64,000 nt of DNA from Lepidostoma basale (taxonomy: Eukaryota; Arthropoda; Insecta; Trichoptera; Lepidostomatidae), in NCBI GenBank assembly GCA_022606425.2, contig JAHDVF020001344.1, positions 62,001-126,000 on the forward strand. The letters run 5' to 3'. Shown one piece after another: positions 20,754 to 32,660 of this stretch. The position numbers and the translations under genes were made by a program. Under the pieces are notes generated by a model. It had not been told where the DNA came from and did no database searches. It worked only from the letters and a program-made list of their open reading frames with translations. How positions within the stretch are numbered: the first letter of the stretch is position 1; each line of letters begins with the position of its first letter.

Positions 20754-20963
20754 TTAATTGCACCAAGAGAGCACACTTCAAAATATTTTGTTTTTGGATG
20801 GTGTAAACATTTGACCGGTTTTAGTGTTGTACATTCAAATCACTAAGGCCGGTGCGATGTTTACTCAACCGACTACATATTACAACACTGGGAGTTCGCG
20901 TCACCATCGCCCACCACGCCCATGAAGAAGTTTTTAGAATACGTAAAGGAACACTTGTTATTG
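20754..20963 (+). pseudogene. Exon-like segment of array unit 1
   Basis: A pyrimidine-rich stretch ending TATTTTCAG (20,745-20,753) precedes 210 bp that read in one frame as 70 codons, with a single stop at codon 31, up to a GTAAATG donor at 20,964. Motifs include TSKYFVFGWCKHLTGF before the stop and DVYSTDYILQHWEFASPSP and MKKFLEYVKEHL after it. Unit 2 (21,723-21,932) has the same length and the same stop; later units share a one-base deletion at the THLT/HLTV position. I cannot name the source protein. Confidence 0.6.
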
Positions 20964-22067
20964 GTAAATGTAGTTTCTTGTAGTCTGCTCCTTTCATAAT
21001 CGATTTTATATTGTAACCTTCAAAGATATAGGTATATCATGAAATACTTCATATTAAATTTTAATTATGAGTGAATGTAATATTTACTTATTAATTTTCG
21101 TCTTCGACCGGTTTCCGCAGCTCGCTGCCATCGTCTGGACGACAAAAAGGATGATGGAGTGACACCCAGGTGGTAAAAGACTCATTGGACGACCAAGGCC
21201 ACAATGACAGGATGAAGTTGGCAGATAAATTGTTACGAGTGTCAAGTTGTATGGTCAAAACAGAGGACAAAAGAAATTAGAGACGAAGTTTAATAGAGGC
21301 TTAGGCTCAAAATGGGCTGTAGAGGTATCGTAGAAGTATAAATAACTTGCTTTTCTATGGCCATACATCTTTTGAAGAGTTTTAGCTTCCTTGATGATTT
21401 TAGTCCAATCTCCTCGATCCATCGCCTTTTTCTTTACCTTGTTCCGAGCAAATCGTAATTTTATAATGAACGGCTGTTTTCGTATTCATTGACAAATTCT
21501 TGTTTCCAATAACTACTTTTGAATATCCATTCATTTTGTAACCTGCACTAAAATCTTCGACCATCCGCTGTGAAGATTCTACCTAAATGCACAAATTCAG
21601 TAACCTGCGCTAAGTTCCCCTCATTTGATTCTCCTTCGTGGTTAAATCCTGCGGATTGGTAAGATTATAAATTATATTTGTGTGTCTAAATCATATATTA
21701 ACTTTTCGTATTGTATTTTCAGTTTATTGCACCAAGAGAGAACACTTCAAAATATTTTGTTTTTGGATGGTGTAAACATTTGACCGGTTTTAGTGTTGTA
21801 CATTCAAATCACTAAGGCCGGTGCGATGTTTACTCAACCGACTACATATTACAACACTGGGAGTTCGCGTCACCATCGCCCACCACGCCCATGAAGAAGT
21901 TTTTAGAATACGTGAAGGAACACTTGTTATTGGTATATGTGGTTTCTTGTGTAGTCTGTTCCTTTCATAATCGATTTTATATTTTAACCTTCAAAGATAT
22001 AGGTATGTCATGAATACTTCATATTAAATTTTAATTATGAGTGAATGTAATATTTACTTATTAATTT

Positions 22068-22115
22068 TCGTCTTCGACCGGTTTCGGCAGCTCGCTGCCA
22101 TCGTCTGGACGACAA
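22068..22115 (-). other. Hammerhead-like Penelope terminal motif (one per array unit)
   Basis: The minus strand reads CAGACGA, a GGCAG-CGAG-CUGCC hairpin, then GAAACCGG. A hammerhead core is CUGANGA, stem II, GAAA; here U4 is A and an extra U precedes stem II, so cleavage is doubtful. The same layout lies in the Penelope repeats at 32.7 and 33.3 kb. Equivalent sites occur in each complete unit of the array. Confidence 0.5.
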
Positions 22116-22124
22116 AAAGGATGA

Positions 22125-22305
22125 TGGAGTGACAGCAGGTGGTAGAAGACTCATTGGACAACCAAGACCACAATGACAGGATGAAGTTGGCAGAGAAATT
22201 GTTACGAGTGTCAAGTTGTATGGTCAAAACAGAGGACAAAAGGAATTGGAGACGAAGATTAATAGAGGCTAAGGCTCAAAATGGGCTGTAGAGGTATCGT
22301 AGAAG
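22125..22305 (+). pseudogene. RTE C-terminal remnant in array unit (unit 2 shown)
   Basis: Pieces read GRRLIGQPRPQ, DEVGREIV and, after frameshifts, WRRRLIEAKAQNGL followed by a stop, the typical last residues of many RTE proteins (EEAKxxxGL). The same remnant, with its own indels, is in every unit. Confidence 0.55.
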
Positions 22306-22309
22306 TATA

Positions 22310-22575
22310 AATAACTTGTTTTTCTATGGCCATACATCTTTTGAAGAGTTTTAGCTTCCTTGATGATTTTAGTCCAATCTCCTCGATCCATCGCCTTTTT
22401 CTTTACCTTGTTCCGAGCAAATCGTAATTTTATAATGAACGGCTGTTTTCGCATTCATTGACAAATTCTTGTTTCCAATAACTACTTTTAAATATCCATT
22501 CATTTTGTAACCTGCACTAAAATCTTCGACCATCCGCTGTGAAGATTCTACCTAAATGCACAAATTCAGTAACCT
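22310..22575 (-). pseudogene. RTE-A-like remnant in array unit (unit 2 shown)
   Basis: On the minus strand: EFVHLGRIFTADGRR-like, then SAGYKMNGYLKVVIGNKNLS and MNTKTAVHYK. It aligns by eye with the RTE-A segment before the VHNGVLVPTLMYGSEAW motif, but the YGSEAWNW part is replaced by a DRGDWTKIIKEAKTL segment. So the unit carries an internally deleted RTE in opposite orientation to the neighbouring RTE tail. Confidence 0.6.
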
Positions 22576-25500
22576 GCGTGATGTTGAGGTAATAAGATTA
22601 TAAATTATATTTGTGTTGTGATATTGTGTTAGGTATAAGATTATAAATTATATTTGTGTGTCTAAATTATATATTAACTTTTCGTATTGTATTTTCAGTT
22701 TATTGCACCAAGAGAGAACACTTCAAAATATTTTGTTTTTGGATGGTGTAAACATTTAACGGTCTTAGTGTTGTACATTCAAATCACTAAGGCCGGTGCG
22801 ATGTTTACTCAACCGACTACATATTACAACACTGGGAGTTCGCGTCACCATCGCCCACCACGCCCATGAAGAAGTTTTTAGAATACGTGAAGGAACACTT
22901 GTTATTGGTATATGTGGTTTCTGTGTAGTCTGTTCCTTTCATAATCGATTTTATATTGTAACCTTCAAAGATATAGGTATATCATGAAATACTTCATATT
23001 AAATTTTAATTATGAGTGAATGTAATATTTACTTATTAATTTTCGTCTTCGACCGGTTTCGGCAGCTCGCTGCCATCGTCTGGACGACAAAAAGGATAAT
23101 GGAGTGACACCCAGGTGGTAGAAGACTCATTGGACGACCAAGGCCACAATGACAGGATGAAGTTGGCAGATAAATTGTTACGAGTGTCAAGTTGTATGGT
23201 CAAAACAGAGGACAAAAGGAATTAGAGACGAAGATTAATAGAGGCTAAGGCTCAAAATGGGCTGTAGAGGTATCGTAGAAGTATAAATAACTTGCTTTTC
23301 TATGGCCATACATCTTTTGAAGAGTTTTAGCTTCCTTGATGATTTTAGTCCAATCTCCTCGATCCATCGCCTTTTTCTTTACCTTGTTCCGAGCAAATCG
23401 TAATTTTATAATGAACGGCTGTTTTCGTATTCATTGACAAATTCTTGTTTCCAATAACTACTTTTAAATATCCATTCATTTTGTAACCTGCACTAAAATC
23501 TTCGACCATCCGCTGTGAAGATTCTACCTAAATGCACAAATTCAGTAACCTGCGCTAAGTTCCCCTCATAAGATTGATTCTATTTCGTGTTGAATTGTGA
23601 TTGGTAAGATTATAAATTATATTTGTGTGTCTAAATCATATATTAACTTTTCGTATTGTATTTTCAGTTTATTGCACCAAGAGAGAACACTTCAAAATAT
23701 TTTGTTTTTGGATGGTGTACACATTTAACGGTCTTAGTGTTGTACATTCAAATCACTAAGGCCGGTGCGATGTTTACTCAACCGACTACATATTACAACA
23801 CTAGGAGTTCGCGTCACCATCGCCCACCACGCCCATGAAGAAGTTTTTAGAATACGTGAAGGAACACTTGTTATTGGTATATGTGGTTTCTTGTGTAGTC
23901 CGTTCATTTCATAATCGATTTTATATTGTAACCTTCAAAGATGTAGGTATATCATGAAATACTTCATATTAAATTTTAATTATGAGTGAATGTAATATTT
24001 ACTTATTAATTTTCGTCTTCGACCGGTTTCGGCAGCTCGCTGCCATTGTCTGGACGACAAAAAGGATGATGGAGTGACAACCAGGTGGTAGAAGACTCAT
24101 TGGACGACCAAGGCCACAATGACAGGATGAAGTTGGCAGATAAATTCTTACGAGTGTCAAGTTGTATGGTCGAAACAGAGGACAAAAGGAATTAGAGACG
24201 AAGATTAATAGAGGCTTAGGCTCAAAATGGGCTGTAGAGGTATCGTAGAAGTATAAATAACTTGCTTTAATATGGCCATACATCTTTTGAAGAGTTTTAG
24301 CTTCCTTGATGATTTTAGTCCAATCTCCTCGATCCATCGCTTTTTTCTTTACCTTGTTCCGAGCAAATCGTAATTTTATAATGAACGGCTGTTTTCGTAT
24401 TCATTGACAAATTCTTGTTTCCAATAACTACTTTTAAATATCCATTCATTTTGTAACCTGCACTAAAATCTTCGACCATCCGCTGTGAAGATTCTACCTA
24501 AATGCATAAATTCAGTAACCTGCGCTAAGTTCCCCTCATTTGATTCTCCTTCGTGGTTAAATCCTGCGGATTGGTAAGATTATAAATTATATTTGTCTGT
24601 CTAAATTATATATTAACTTTTCGTATTGTATTTTCAGTTTATTGCACCAAGAGAGAACACTTCAAAATATTTTGTTTTCGGATGGTGTAAACATTTAACG
24701 TCCTTAGTGTTGTACATTCAAATCACTAAGGCCGGTGCAATGTTTTCTCAACCGACTACATATTACAACACTGGGAGTTCGCGTCACCATCGCCCACCAC
24801 GCCCATGAAGAAGTTTAGGAATTCGTGAAGGAACACTTGTTATTGGTATATGTAGTTTCTTGTGTAGTCTGTTCCTTTCATAATCGATTTTATATTATAA
24901 CCTTCAAAGATATAGGTGTGTCATGAAATACTTCATATTAAATTTTAATTATGAGTGAATGTAATATTTACTTATTAATTTTCGTCTTCGACCGGTTTCG
25001 GCAGCTCGCTGCCATCGTCTGGACGACAAAAAGGATGATGGAGTGACAGCAGGTGGTAGAAGACTCATTGTACAACCAAGGCCACAATGACAGGATGAAG
25101 TTGGCAGAGAAATTGTTACGAGTGTCAAGTTGTATGGTCAAAACAGAGGACAAAAGGAATTGGAGACGAAGATTAATAGAGGCTAAGGCTCAAAATGGGC
25201 TGTAGAGGTATCGTAGAAGTATAAATAATTTGCTTTTCTATGGCAATACATCTTTTGAAGAGTTTTAGCTTCCTTGATGATTTTAGTCCAATCTCCTCCA
25301 TCCATCGCCTTTTTCTTTACCTTGTTCCGAGCAAATCGTAATTTTATAATGAACGGCTGTTTTCGTATTCATTGACAAATTCTTGTTTCCAATAACTACT
25401 TTTAAATATCCATTCATTTTGTAACCTGCACTAAAATCTTCGACCATCCGCTGTGAAGATTCTACCTAAATGCACAAATTCAGTAACCTGCGCTAAGTTC

Positions 25501-25841
25501 CCCTCATTTGATTCTCCTTCGTGGTTAAATCCTGCGGATTGGTCTACAATAATCTACAGTCGTTTCCTTCACTCAATCCTGTCTCCACTCAGTATTTTAA
25601 TTACCGTGTATCTTCTCATTTCCACATCACAAACTGTCATTTGTTTTTCGACGTAAACAAATATCTGCTATGCTGCTTTAGTAGGTATTTTAGACGGACG
25701 TATTTCAGATGACGTCATATTTGATCAATTTTATTATCAAGGACCCACTCTATGATAAGACTTTTTAAACTTTTTGATATAAAATAATACAAGTCTTTGT
25801 ACTTAACCACGGTATGGTTATTGTAATTCATTTCAACTATA

Positions 25842-25890
25842 ATACTCGTAGTTTCGCTTGGACCCAAGCTTCATCAGGGCTATACGTATA
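25842..25890 (-). other. Hammerhead-like CUGAUGA...GAAAC motif
   Basis: The minus strand has CCTGATGA, an A, a GCTTGG-GT-CCAAGC hairpin and GAAAC. The core heptamer and GAAA are exact, with one extra base between the heptamer and stem II. Motifs of this kind are known from Penelope element ends. The cleavage triplet and stem I are not confirmed. Confidence 0.4.
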
Positions 25891-25984
25891 CTTTTATTCT
25901 TCATATATATTATTCAGATGAGAGTAGTGATGTCAGGAGTTCCACTAAAGAAAACCAATTAGTTTGTCTAACTCGGGAGCAAAA

Positions 25985-26415
25985 TAACATAGGGCGGTCG
26001 GTCTAAGAGCGAGGTCGATAGCCATCAGGCTAGGTTTGCATTTAATAAAAGGTCGAAAATAATAGAATCGAATAATAAAGACCTTAAACTGAAAATACTC
26101 CTCATCAAGACCTATATATGGAGTATCTTGATGTTCGGTTTCGAGACATGGTGCCTATCCTAAAGAGATAAACGGAGACTTGAGGCTTTTGAGATGTAGT
26201 CCTATAGAAGACTAATAGGAATTTCCTGGAGAGACCACATCATAAATGAAGAGGTTCTCCAAAGAATCGAAGGAGGATGGCACCTGCTCAGAACCTTGTC
26301 CGAAAGGCGCGCAAGATGGATCGGCCACGTAATACGACAAGAAGGCATCTTGCATGCCATAATGGAGGGTATGACCGAGAGGACAAACTCTAGGGGACAC
26401 CCACACCCATTAAAT
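25985..26415 (+). pseudogene. RTE LINE C-terminal fragment inside the array
   Basis: Reads KILLIKTYIWSILMFGFETW, CLS, a stop, RDKRRLEAFEM, a stop, SYRRLIGISWRDHIINEEV, then ARWIGHVIRQEGILHAIMEG. This is a BovB-like RTE C-terminus, a different subfamily from RTE-A, B and C. Two stops; nearly colinear otherwise. Confidence 0.8.
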
Positions 26416-28850
26416 GTGGCCTTCAAATTTTTCTATAACTCCACCACAGTAGTCTATCTTATTACTGTTGTTGATTTCTCTTGTTTAGGTAATAAGATTA
26501 TAAATTGTATTTGTGTTGTGATGAGGTAATAAGATTATAAATCATATTTGTGTTGTGATATTGTGTTTAGGTAATAAGATTATAAATTATATTTGTGTGT
26601 CTAAATTATATATTAACTTTTCGTATTGTGTTTTCAGTTTATTGCACCAAGAGAGAACACTTCAAAATATTTTGTATTTGGATGGTGTGAACATTAACCG
26701 GTCATAGTGTTGTACATTCAAATCACTAAGATCGGTGCGATGTTTACTCAACCGACTACATATTACAACACTGGGAGGTCGCGTCACCATCGCCCACCAC
26801 GCCCATGAAGAAGTTTTTAGAATTCGTGAAGGAACACTTGTTATTGGTATATGTGGTTTCTTGTGTAGTCTGTTCCTTTCATAATCAATTTTATATTGTA
26901 ACCTTCAAAGATTTAGGTATGTCATGAAATACTTCATATTAAATTTTAATTATGAGTAAATGTAATATTTACTTATTAATTTTCGTCTTCGACCGGTTTC
27001 GACAGATCGCTGCCATCGTCTGGACGACAAAAAGGATGATGGAGTGACAACCAGGTGGTAGAAGACTCCTTGGACGAACAAGGCCACAATGACAGGATGA
27101 AGTTGGCAGAGAAATTGTTACAAGTGTCAAGTTGTATGGTCAAAACAGAGGACAAAAGGAATTGGAGACGAAGATTAATAGAGGCTAAGGCTCAAAATGG
27201 GCTGTAGAGGTATCGTAGAAGTATAAATAACTTGCTTTTCTATGGCCATACATCTTTTGAAGAGTTTTAGCTTCCTTGATGATTTTAGTCCAATCTCCTC
27301 GATCCATTGACAAATTCTTGTTTCCAATAACTACTTTTAAATATCCATTCATTTTGTAACCTGCACGTAAATCTTCGACCATCCACTGTAAAGATTCTAC
27401 CTAAATGCACAAATTCAGTAACCTGCGTGATGTGGTGAGGTAATAAGATTATAAATTATATTTGTGTTGTGATATTGTGTTTAGGTAATAAGATTATAAA
27501 TTATATTTGTGTGTCTAAATTATATATTAACTTTTCGTATTGTATTTTCAGTTTATTGCACCAAGAGAGAACACTTCAAAATATTTTGTTTTTGGATGGT
27601 GTACACATTTAACGTTCTTAGTGTTGTACATTCAAATCACTAAGGCCGGTGCGATGTTTACTCAACCGACTACATATTACACACTGGGAGTTCGCGTCAC
27701 CATCGCCCACCACGCCCATGAAGAAGTTTTTAGAATACGTGAAGGAACACTTGTCATTGGTATATGTGGTTTCTTGTGTAGTCTGTTCATTTCATAATCG
27801 ATTTTATTTTGTAACCTTCAAAGATATAGGTATATCATGAAATACTTCATATTAAATTTTAATTATGAGTGAATGTAATATTTACTTATTAATTTTCGTC
27901 TTCGACCGGTTTCGGCAGCTCGCTGCCATCGTCTGGACGACAAAAAGGATAATGGAGTGACACCCAGGTGGTAGAAGACTCATTGGACGACCAAGGCCAC
28001 AATGACAGGATGAAGTTGGCCGATAAATTGTTACGAGTGTCAAGTTGTTTGGTCAAAACAGAGGACAAAAGGAATTAGAGACGAAGATTAATAGAGGCTA
28101 AGGCTCAAAATGGGCTGTAGAGGTATCGTAGAAGTATAAATAACTTGCTTTTCTATGGCCATACATCTTTTGAAGAGTTTCAGCTTCCTTGATGATTTTA
28201 ATCCAATCTCCTCGATCCATCGCCTTTTTCTTTAGCTTGTTCCGAGCAAATCGTAATTTTATAATGAACGGCTGTTTTCGCATTCATTGACAAATTCTTG
28301 TTTCCAATAACTACTTTTAAATATCCATTCATTTTGTTACCTGCACTAAAATCTTCGACCATCCGCTGTGAAGATTCTACCTAAATGCACAAATTCAGTA
28401 ACCTGTGCTAAGTTCCCCTCATTTGATTCTCCTTCGTAGTTAAATCCTGCGGATTGGTAAGATTATAAATTATATTTGTGTGTCTAAATTATATATTAAC
28501 TTTTCGTATTGTATTTTCAGTTTATTGCACCAAGAGAGAACACTTCAAAATATTTTGTTTTTGGATGGTGTAAACATTTACCGGTCTTAGTGTTGTACAT
28601 TCAAATCACTAAGGCCGGTGCGATGTTTTCCCAACCGACTACATATTACAACACTGGGAGTTCGCGTCACCATCGCCCACCACGCCCATGAAGAAGTTTT
28701 TAGAATTCGTGAAGGAACACTTGTTATTGGTATATGTGGTTTCTTGTGTAGTCTGTTCCTTTCATAATCGATTTTATATTGTAACCTTCAAAGATATAGG
28801 TATGTCATGAAATACTCCATATTAAATTTTAATTATGAGTGAATGTATTA

Positions 28851-30045
28851 TTACATAAAAGTAAGATAATTTATATTATTAAAAATCTGAACAATTTTAC
28901 ATTTCGTTTATCCACTGTCATTGATACTAATAAGTCGTAGTATGTTTACTTAATAATTTTTAAATTTCACTTCCTTTAATTTTTAATTTTTTTATTTAAT
29001 TTTTTCCCGAAGATGGAAGAGGTCATCTTCAAAACATGTAGTGTGTAATAGTTTTATTCTGTTAAAATATTTATTAAATATAAGTGGATTCAACAGTTAT
29101 CATAATTGGTTTCTTTGTTAAAACATGTTTGTTAAAGAATAATACTGATAGTTTTGTTAAAATACAATGTCATTTTTTAATAATTAATACGAATGTAGAA
29201 ACTTATGTTTTTCTAGAAGTTTTATTATCATTTTTTGGGGTATGGCATGTTTCGCCCTTCTAAGGCATTATCAAATGACTATATTTTTTAATATATATAG
29301 TTAAAAAATAACTTTATACCTAAAATATAACTATATATTTAGAAAATAACCATATACCTAAAAAGTTATTTTTTAGTTATAAAAACGTCTTTCCCAATAA
29401 ATTATGTAAAACTCCATTTTTAATCATAAATACGAATAAATATATAGATTTCTGTAACATTTCTTATTTTTAATGGAAATAATGTGTTTCTTTCTTAGGC
29501 ATTATCAAATGTCGGCAAAAAAGCGAAAAAAATCATTATCAAATCGAAATCAAGATTATCCGATTGGCAACCAAAATATAAAATATTTTAAATAATTAGT
29601 GATAACTGTTTTAATTTGTCATAAATTGTATTGTAAAGTAAATACTAGTTTCACATTAAAAATGAGTCATATAAAGGCACTAAAGAATTTGCATTAACCC
29701 AAACACTTCATTTAAGATTTAAAATTTACCATATTCTATAAATTCAGTAGAAAATTATTTGGAACAATCTTTGAATAAAATATTTCAAATATTGTGTATT
29801 GATAAAACCTTTTCAAAAATTATCAGATAACATAGCTGTGTGCAATGTTTCGTGGTTTGAAGAACATTAATCAATCTCTTGTATTTGTTTCGAAATCAGG
29901 ACCATTGTGAAGCCCTCAACAACTCTGAGTTACAAAATAAAACACTGAAGTGAAAGGGGGCGGATGTACCATTGACAACGGGTGATATTTTTAATCCAAC
30001 AACATAAAATTTAATCCGTTATAATTTAAAACTTCAATATTTTTT
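28851..30045. other. AT-rich stretch with diverged terminal-repeat-like words
   Basis: Near 29,170-29,290 and 29,390-29,520 are two related blocks (TTCTAGAAGTTTT / GGCATTATCAAATG), also seen near 7.1, 10.8, 47.8 and 58.9 kb. They may be Penelope or foldback ends. No gene seen. Confidence 0.45.
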
Positions 30046-30049
30046 TCAG

Positions 30050-30275
30050 CTTGTCTCCATCCACTGCTGGACGTATGCCTCTCCACCCCCACTCCATCCC
30101 TATCAGTCTCTCGCCAGTGTTCTTCAGGCCCTTCCCACTGTCCGCACAATATCATCGCTCCATCTGGTGGGCTGTCTTCCAACAATTCTTTGGTCAACCT
30201 TGGCCCCCATTCAGTAACCTTTTGGCTCCATCTTCCATTTCCACTGCCATTTCATCCTCGCAATGCGTATTCCTA
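30050..30275 (-). pseudogene. RTE-B-like LINE 3' fragment
   Basis: On the minus strand, across frames: WGPRLTKELL, GRQPTRWSDDIV, RTVGRA and a final RPAVDGDKLKK. This corresponds to the closing RPPTRWTDDL...EAYVQQWM segment of RTE-B proteins, with indels. Confidence 0.7.
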
Positions 30276-30483
30276 CATCGTTGACCGAAGATAAGCCTGA
30301 TTCTTACACAAATAATATTAAACTAATTACGTAAAATTTACTGAATTTAAATATTTATATTAATGTTATTTAAGAGATTTCTTTGTTGAATACGAGTACA
30401 ATGAAATTTAAATTGATTACAGCTTACATGTTTACATTAAATGTTTAAAAAAGTATGGTTTTATTTTATTTATTACTGTATTT

Positions 30484-30700
30484 AAATATAACTAACTAAC
30501 TAACTAACCGTCACGCCGTCTCCCCGAAAGGGTAGGCAGAAAGAATGAACTGTCACACTTTTACTGATGCGGCACTTCATCCTTCTCTTTTCACCCCGCG
30601 GAAGACGCGGTGTGATGGGTTGCGAACCTCATCGCCACCAATAGGCATCTCCCGCGCACACTTCGATCGTCCAACGCCCAAAAAATAAATCTAAAACAAA
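30484..30700 (-). mobile_element. SINE-A copy 3, 5'-truncated
   Basis: Starts on plus with TAACTAACTAACTAACC, then the reverse of the RTE-A1-like tail and the whole GC-rich core, ending in the AAATCTAAAACAAATAATAT stretch. The AT-rich 5' half is missing. Confidence 0.8.
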
Positions 30701-30769
30701 TAATATACAATTTAAATATAATATATTAGTATATATAATATATAATTTAAATATAACATGTTATATATA

Positions 30770-30950
30770 ATGAACAAAATAATGAAAGGATCATTTAGAT
30801 GGTTTGGACACTTGAAAAGAATGAATGAAGAAAGAATGGTAAAAAATATGTATATAACGATATAAATGGAACTAGAAAAAGAGGAAGACCGAGGAAAACA
30901 AATATTGAAAGTCGGCCACGTGAGGAGTCAGAGAAATTGACAGAAAACAG
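30770..30950 (+). pseudogene. RTE-A1 LINE fragment
   Basis: Reads MNKIMKGSFRWFGHLKRMNE, EERMVKNMY and then, after a deletion removing the KTWHDQIN part, QILKVGHVRSQRN. Ends there. Confidence 0.75.
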
Positions 30951-31059
30951 AAGGTACACGTGGAGGCACTTCAAACAGCGGCAAAACACAAACACACGAA
31001 GAAGATACACTGATGATCAAAGATGAGTAATTATCTAATAAATAGTTATTGGAAACTAG

Positions 31060-31590
31060 AATTTATCAATGAAAGCGAAAATGGCCGTTCACAATGGAGT
31101 TCTAGTTCCAACCCTAATGTATGGAAGCGAACCATGGAACTGGCAGAAGAAAGATGAGAGCAGAATAAATGCGGTAGAGATCAGGTCCCTAAGACGTATG
31201 TGTGGTAGAACGATGTACAACAGAATCTCAAATGCTGATATTAGGAAGGAATGTAGAGCGAATGAAGGTATTATGAACAAAATAATGAAAGGTTCGGACA
31301 TATGGAGCGCATGGGTAAAGAAAGAATGGTTAAAAAGGTATACTTTAACAATGTAAATGGAGTAAAGAGTCGAGGTAGACCGAGGAAAACATGGCATGAC
31401 CAGATTAATCAAATATTAAAGGTTGGTCATGTCAAAAGCCGGAAGAATCGACGTGCGTGTATGACTCGATGTATGAATGTGGAGGAATCTAGAGAGGTGT
31501 GCCGGGATAGAGTAGTGTGGCGGTCCATTCTCTCTGCCTACCCCTGCGGGGAAACGGCGTGATGGTTTGTTGTTGTTGTTGTTGTTAAAA
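31060..31590 (+). pseudogene. RTE-A2 LINE 3' end, best A2 copy
   Basis: First frame (to 31,356): KMAVHNGVLVPTLMYGSEPW, RINAVEIRSLRRMCGRTMYN, ECRANEGIMNKIMKG. A deletion of about 14 bp then shifts to a second frame (31,302-31,562): MERMGKERMVKKVYFNN, GRPRKTWHDQINQIL, RRACMTRCMNVEESREVC, RSILSAYPCGETA and a stop. A GTT repeat (31,567-31,587) forms the tail. Useful reference for the other A2 copies. Confidence 0.85.
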
Positions 31591-32089
31591 AACGGATATT
31601 TTTGTTAAGAAATATGAAAATGCAAAGTCGCCACCTCTGAAATGCCACGATACCTACATACGTATATACTCGTACCGACAACGTAACTCGCTGAGCCCGA
31701 GTAAGAGCTTGTATTGTGAACCGCGTAACTAATGATAGGCTGTGTCATGTAAAACACCCATTAGGTTATTTTTCCCCATTTTATCAATACAACAAACTCC
31801 TAACGGGAATTGTACGCGTTCATCCCAGGTCGTAAATCAAAACATTTTTATCGTTTCACATGAGCCATTTCATAACCCACTAAAACTATTGTTAAAATAA
31901 GGTAAAGGCTGTTGGGTCTTTATTTCGTTAATGAAATCTTCACAGGCTTCATTTCTATCTAACCTTAGTATAAAAGGTTTAAAACGAATCCCTGGAAATA
32001 TCATCAGATATTTGAAATAATATAAAACTAATTCCTGGTGAACTTATGGAGTTAACACTGTGAAATCCATAATGACGATTTCTTTTAAT
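31591..32089. other. Unassigned stretch
   Basis: Mixed composition; no gene, element end or repeat recognised. Confidence 0.45.
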
Positions 32090-32091
32090 GA

Positions 32092-32222
32092 ATTAAAACT
32101 GTTTTTTCCACTTTTGAGTTTAGTTTTCTCGATATGTTTCGAAGGTTTACACCTTCATCATCGGGAGAACGATCGAAACATGTCTATAAAAATAATCTCA
32201 AAAGTGGAAAAAACAGTGTTTT
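32092..32222. repeat. Stem-loop made of two Penelope-like ends
   Basis: AAAACTGTTTTTTCCACTTT on the left is repeated in inverse on the right (AAAGTGGAAAAAACAGTGTTTT), and the inner part holds the opposed ATGTTTCGAAGG and GATCGAAACATGT words. The minus strand shows GATGATGAAGGT...ACCTTCGAAAC, a decayed hammerhead-like layout. Confidence 0.6.
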
Positions 32223-32660
32223 AATGCAGAAAAATAAAATCGTCCCTTTGAATTTTATCATTGTACAGAATCATTATGAACAACAATAATCAATTAATGT
32301 TTTATTATTATTATTATTATTACGGCTAAAATAACAATTGAAACTGATAAATACATATTTTTACATTTTTTTTTGGTAAACGCACTGTTACTCACACTAT
32401 TGCAAACGATCTCCCTGAATGAACGCTCTCTATCTTCGTTCTAACATAGTCATACATATGATAATATCATATCAGAAAATAGCAGCGAACTGCCAAAGCT
32501 AGAAAAACAAATGGATATAATATCTGCATATCAAAAAATTAACTACATAAATATTATTACCTTGATTACAGTAATACTTGTTTGCCAATCTATTACTAGG
32601 ATAAAATAATGAAATGATTTTACTGAAATCTCATAATGGAAGTTCATTTTAAATAATAAT
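32223..32660. other. AT-rich stretch
   Basis: Contains an ATT/TTA simple repeat near 32,305-32,325. Nothing else recognised. Confidence 0.5.

Larger units (their letters stand above)
25544..26488 (+). other. 945-bp non-array segment between units 5 and 6
   Basis: The array breaks after CTGCGGATTGGT and resumes with GTAATAAGATTATAAATT. The left part (to about 25,980) is AT-rich and holds a hammerhead-like motif (25,842-25,890, minus). The right part is an RTE fragment listed separately. It may be an insertion or a piece of the ancestral longer unit lost from other copies. Confidence 0.7.
20704..28850. repeat. Tandem array, eight units, period about 970 bp
   Basis: The marker ACTTTTCGTATTGT occurs at about 20,733, 21,701, 22,677, 23,646, 24,616, 26,616, 27,530 and 28,499, giving spacings of about 969, 976, 969, 970, 2000, 914 and 969. 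Unit 5 to 6 holds a 945-bp insert; unit 6 lacks about 60 bp; unit 8 ends at 28,850. Each unit contains, in order, an exon-like segment, a Penelope-type terminal segment (minus), an RTE C-terminal remnant (plus) and an RTE-A-like remnant (minus). Units are highly similar, so the amplification is young or homogenised. Confidence 0.95.

Noticed and set aside
22687..22869. 60-codon frame starting MYFQFIAPREN repeated in the array
   Set aside because: The Met lies upstream of the inferred splice acceptor, and the frame shift after the CKHLT segment follows a one-base deletion; units 1 and 2 show the older frame.
20704..28850. Array considered as a CRISPR or rDNA-like repeat
   Set aside because: Units are about 970 bp with no short repeat/spacer pattern and no rRNA sequence; the content is element fragments and an exon-like piece.
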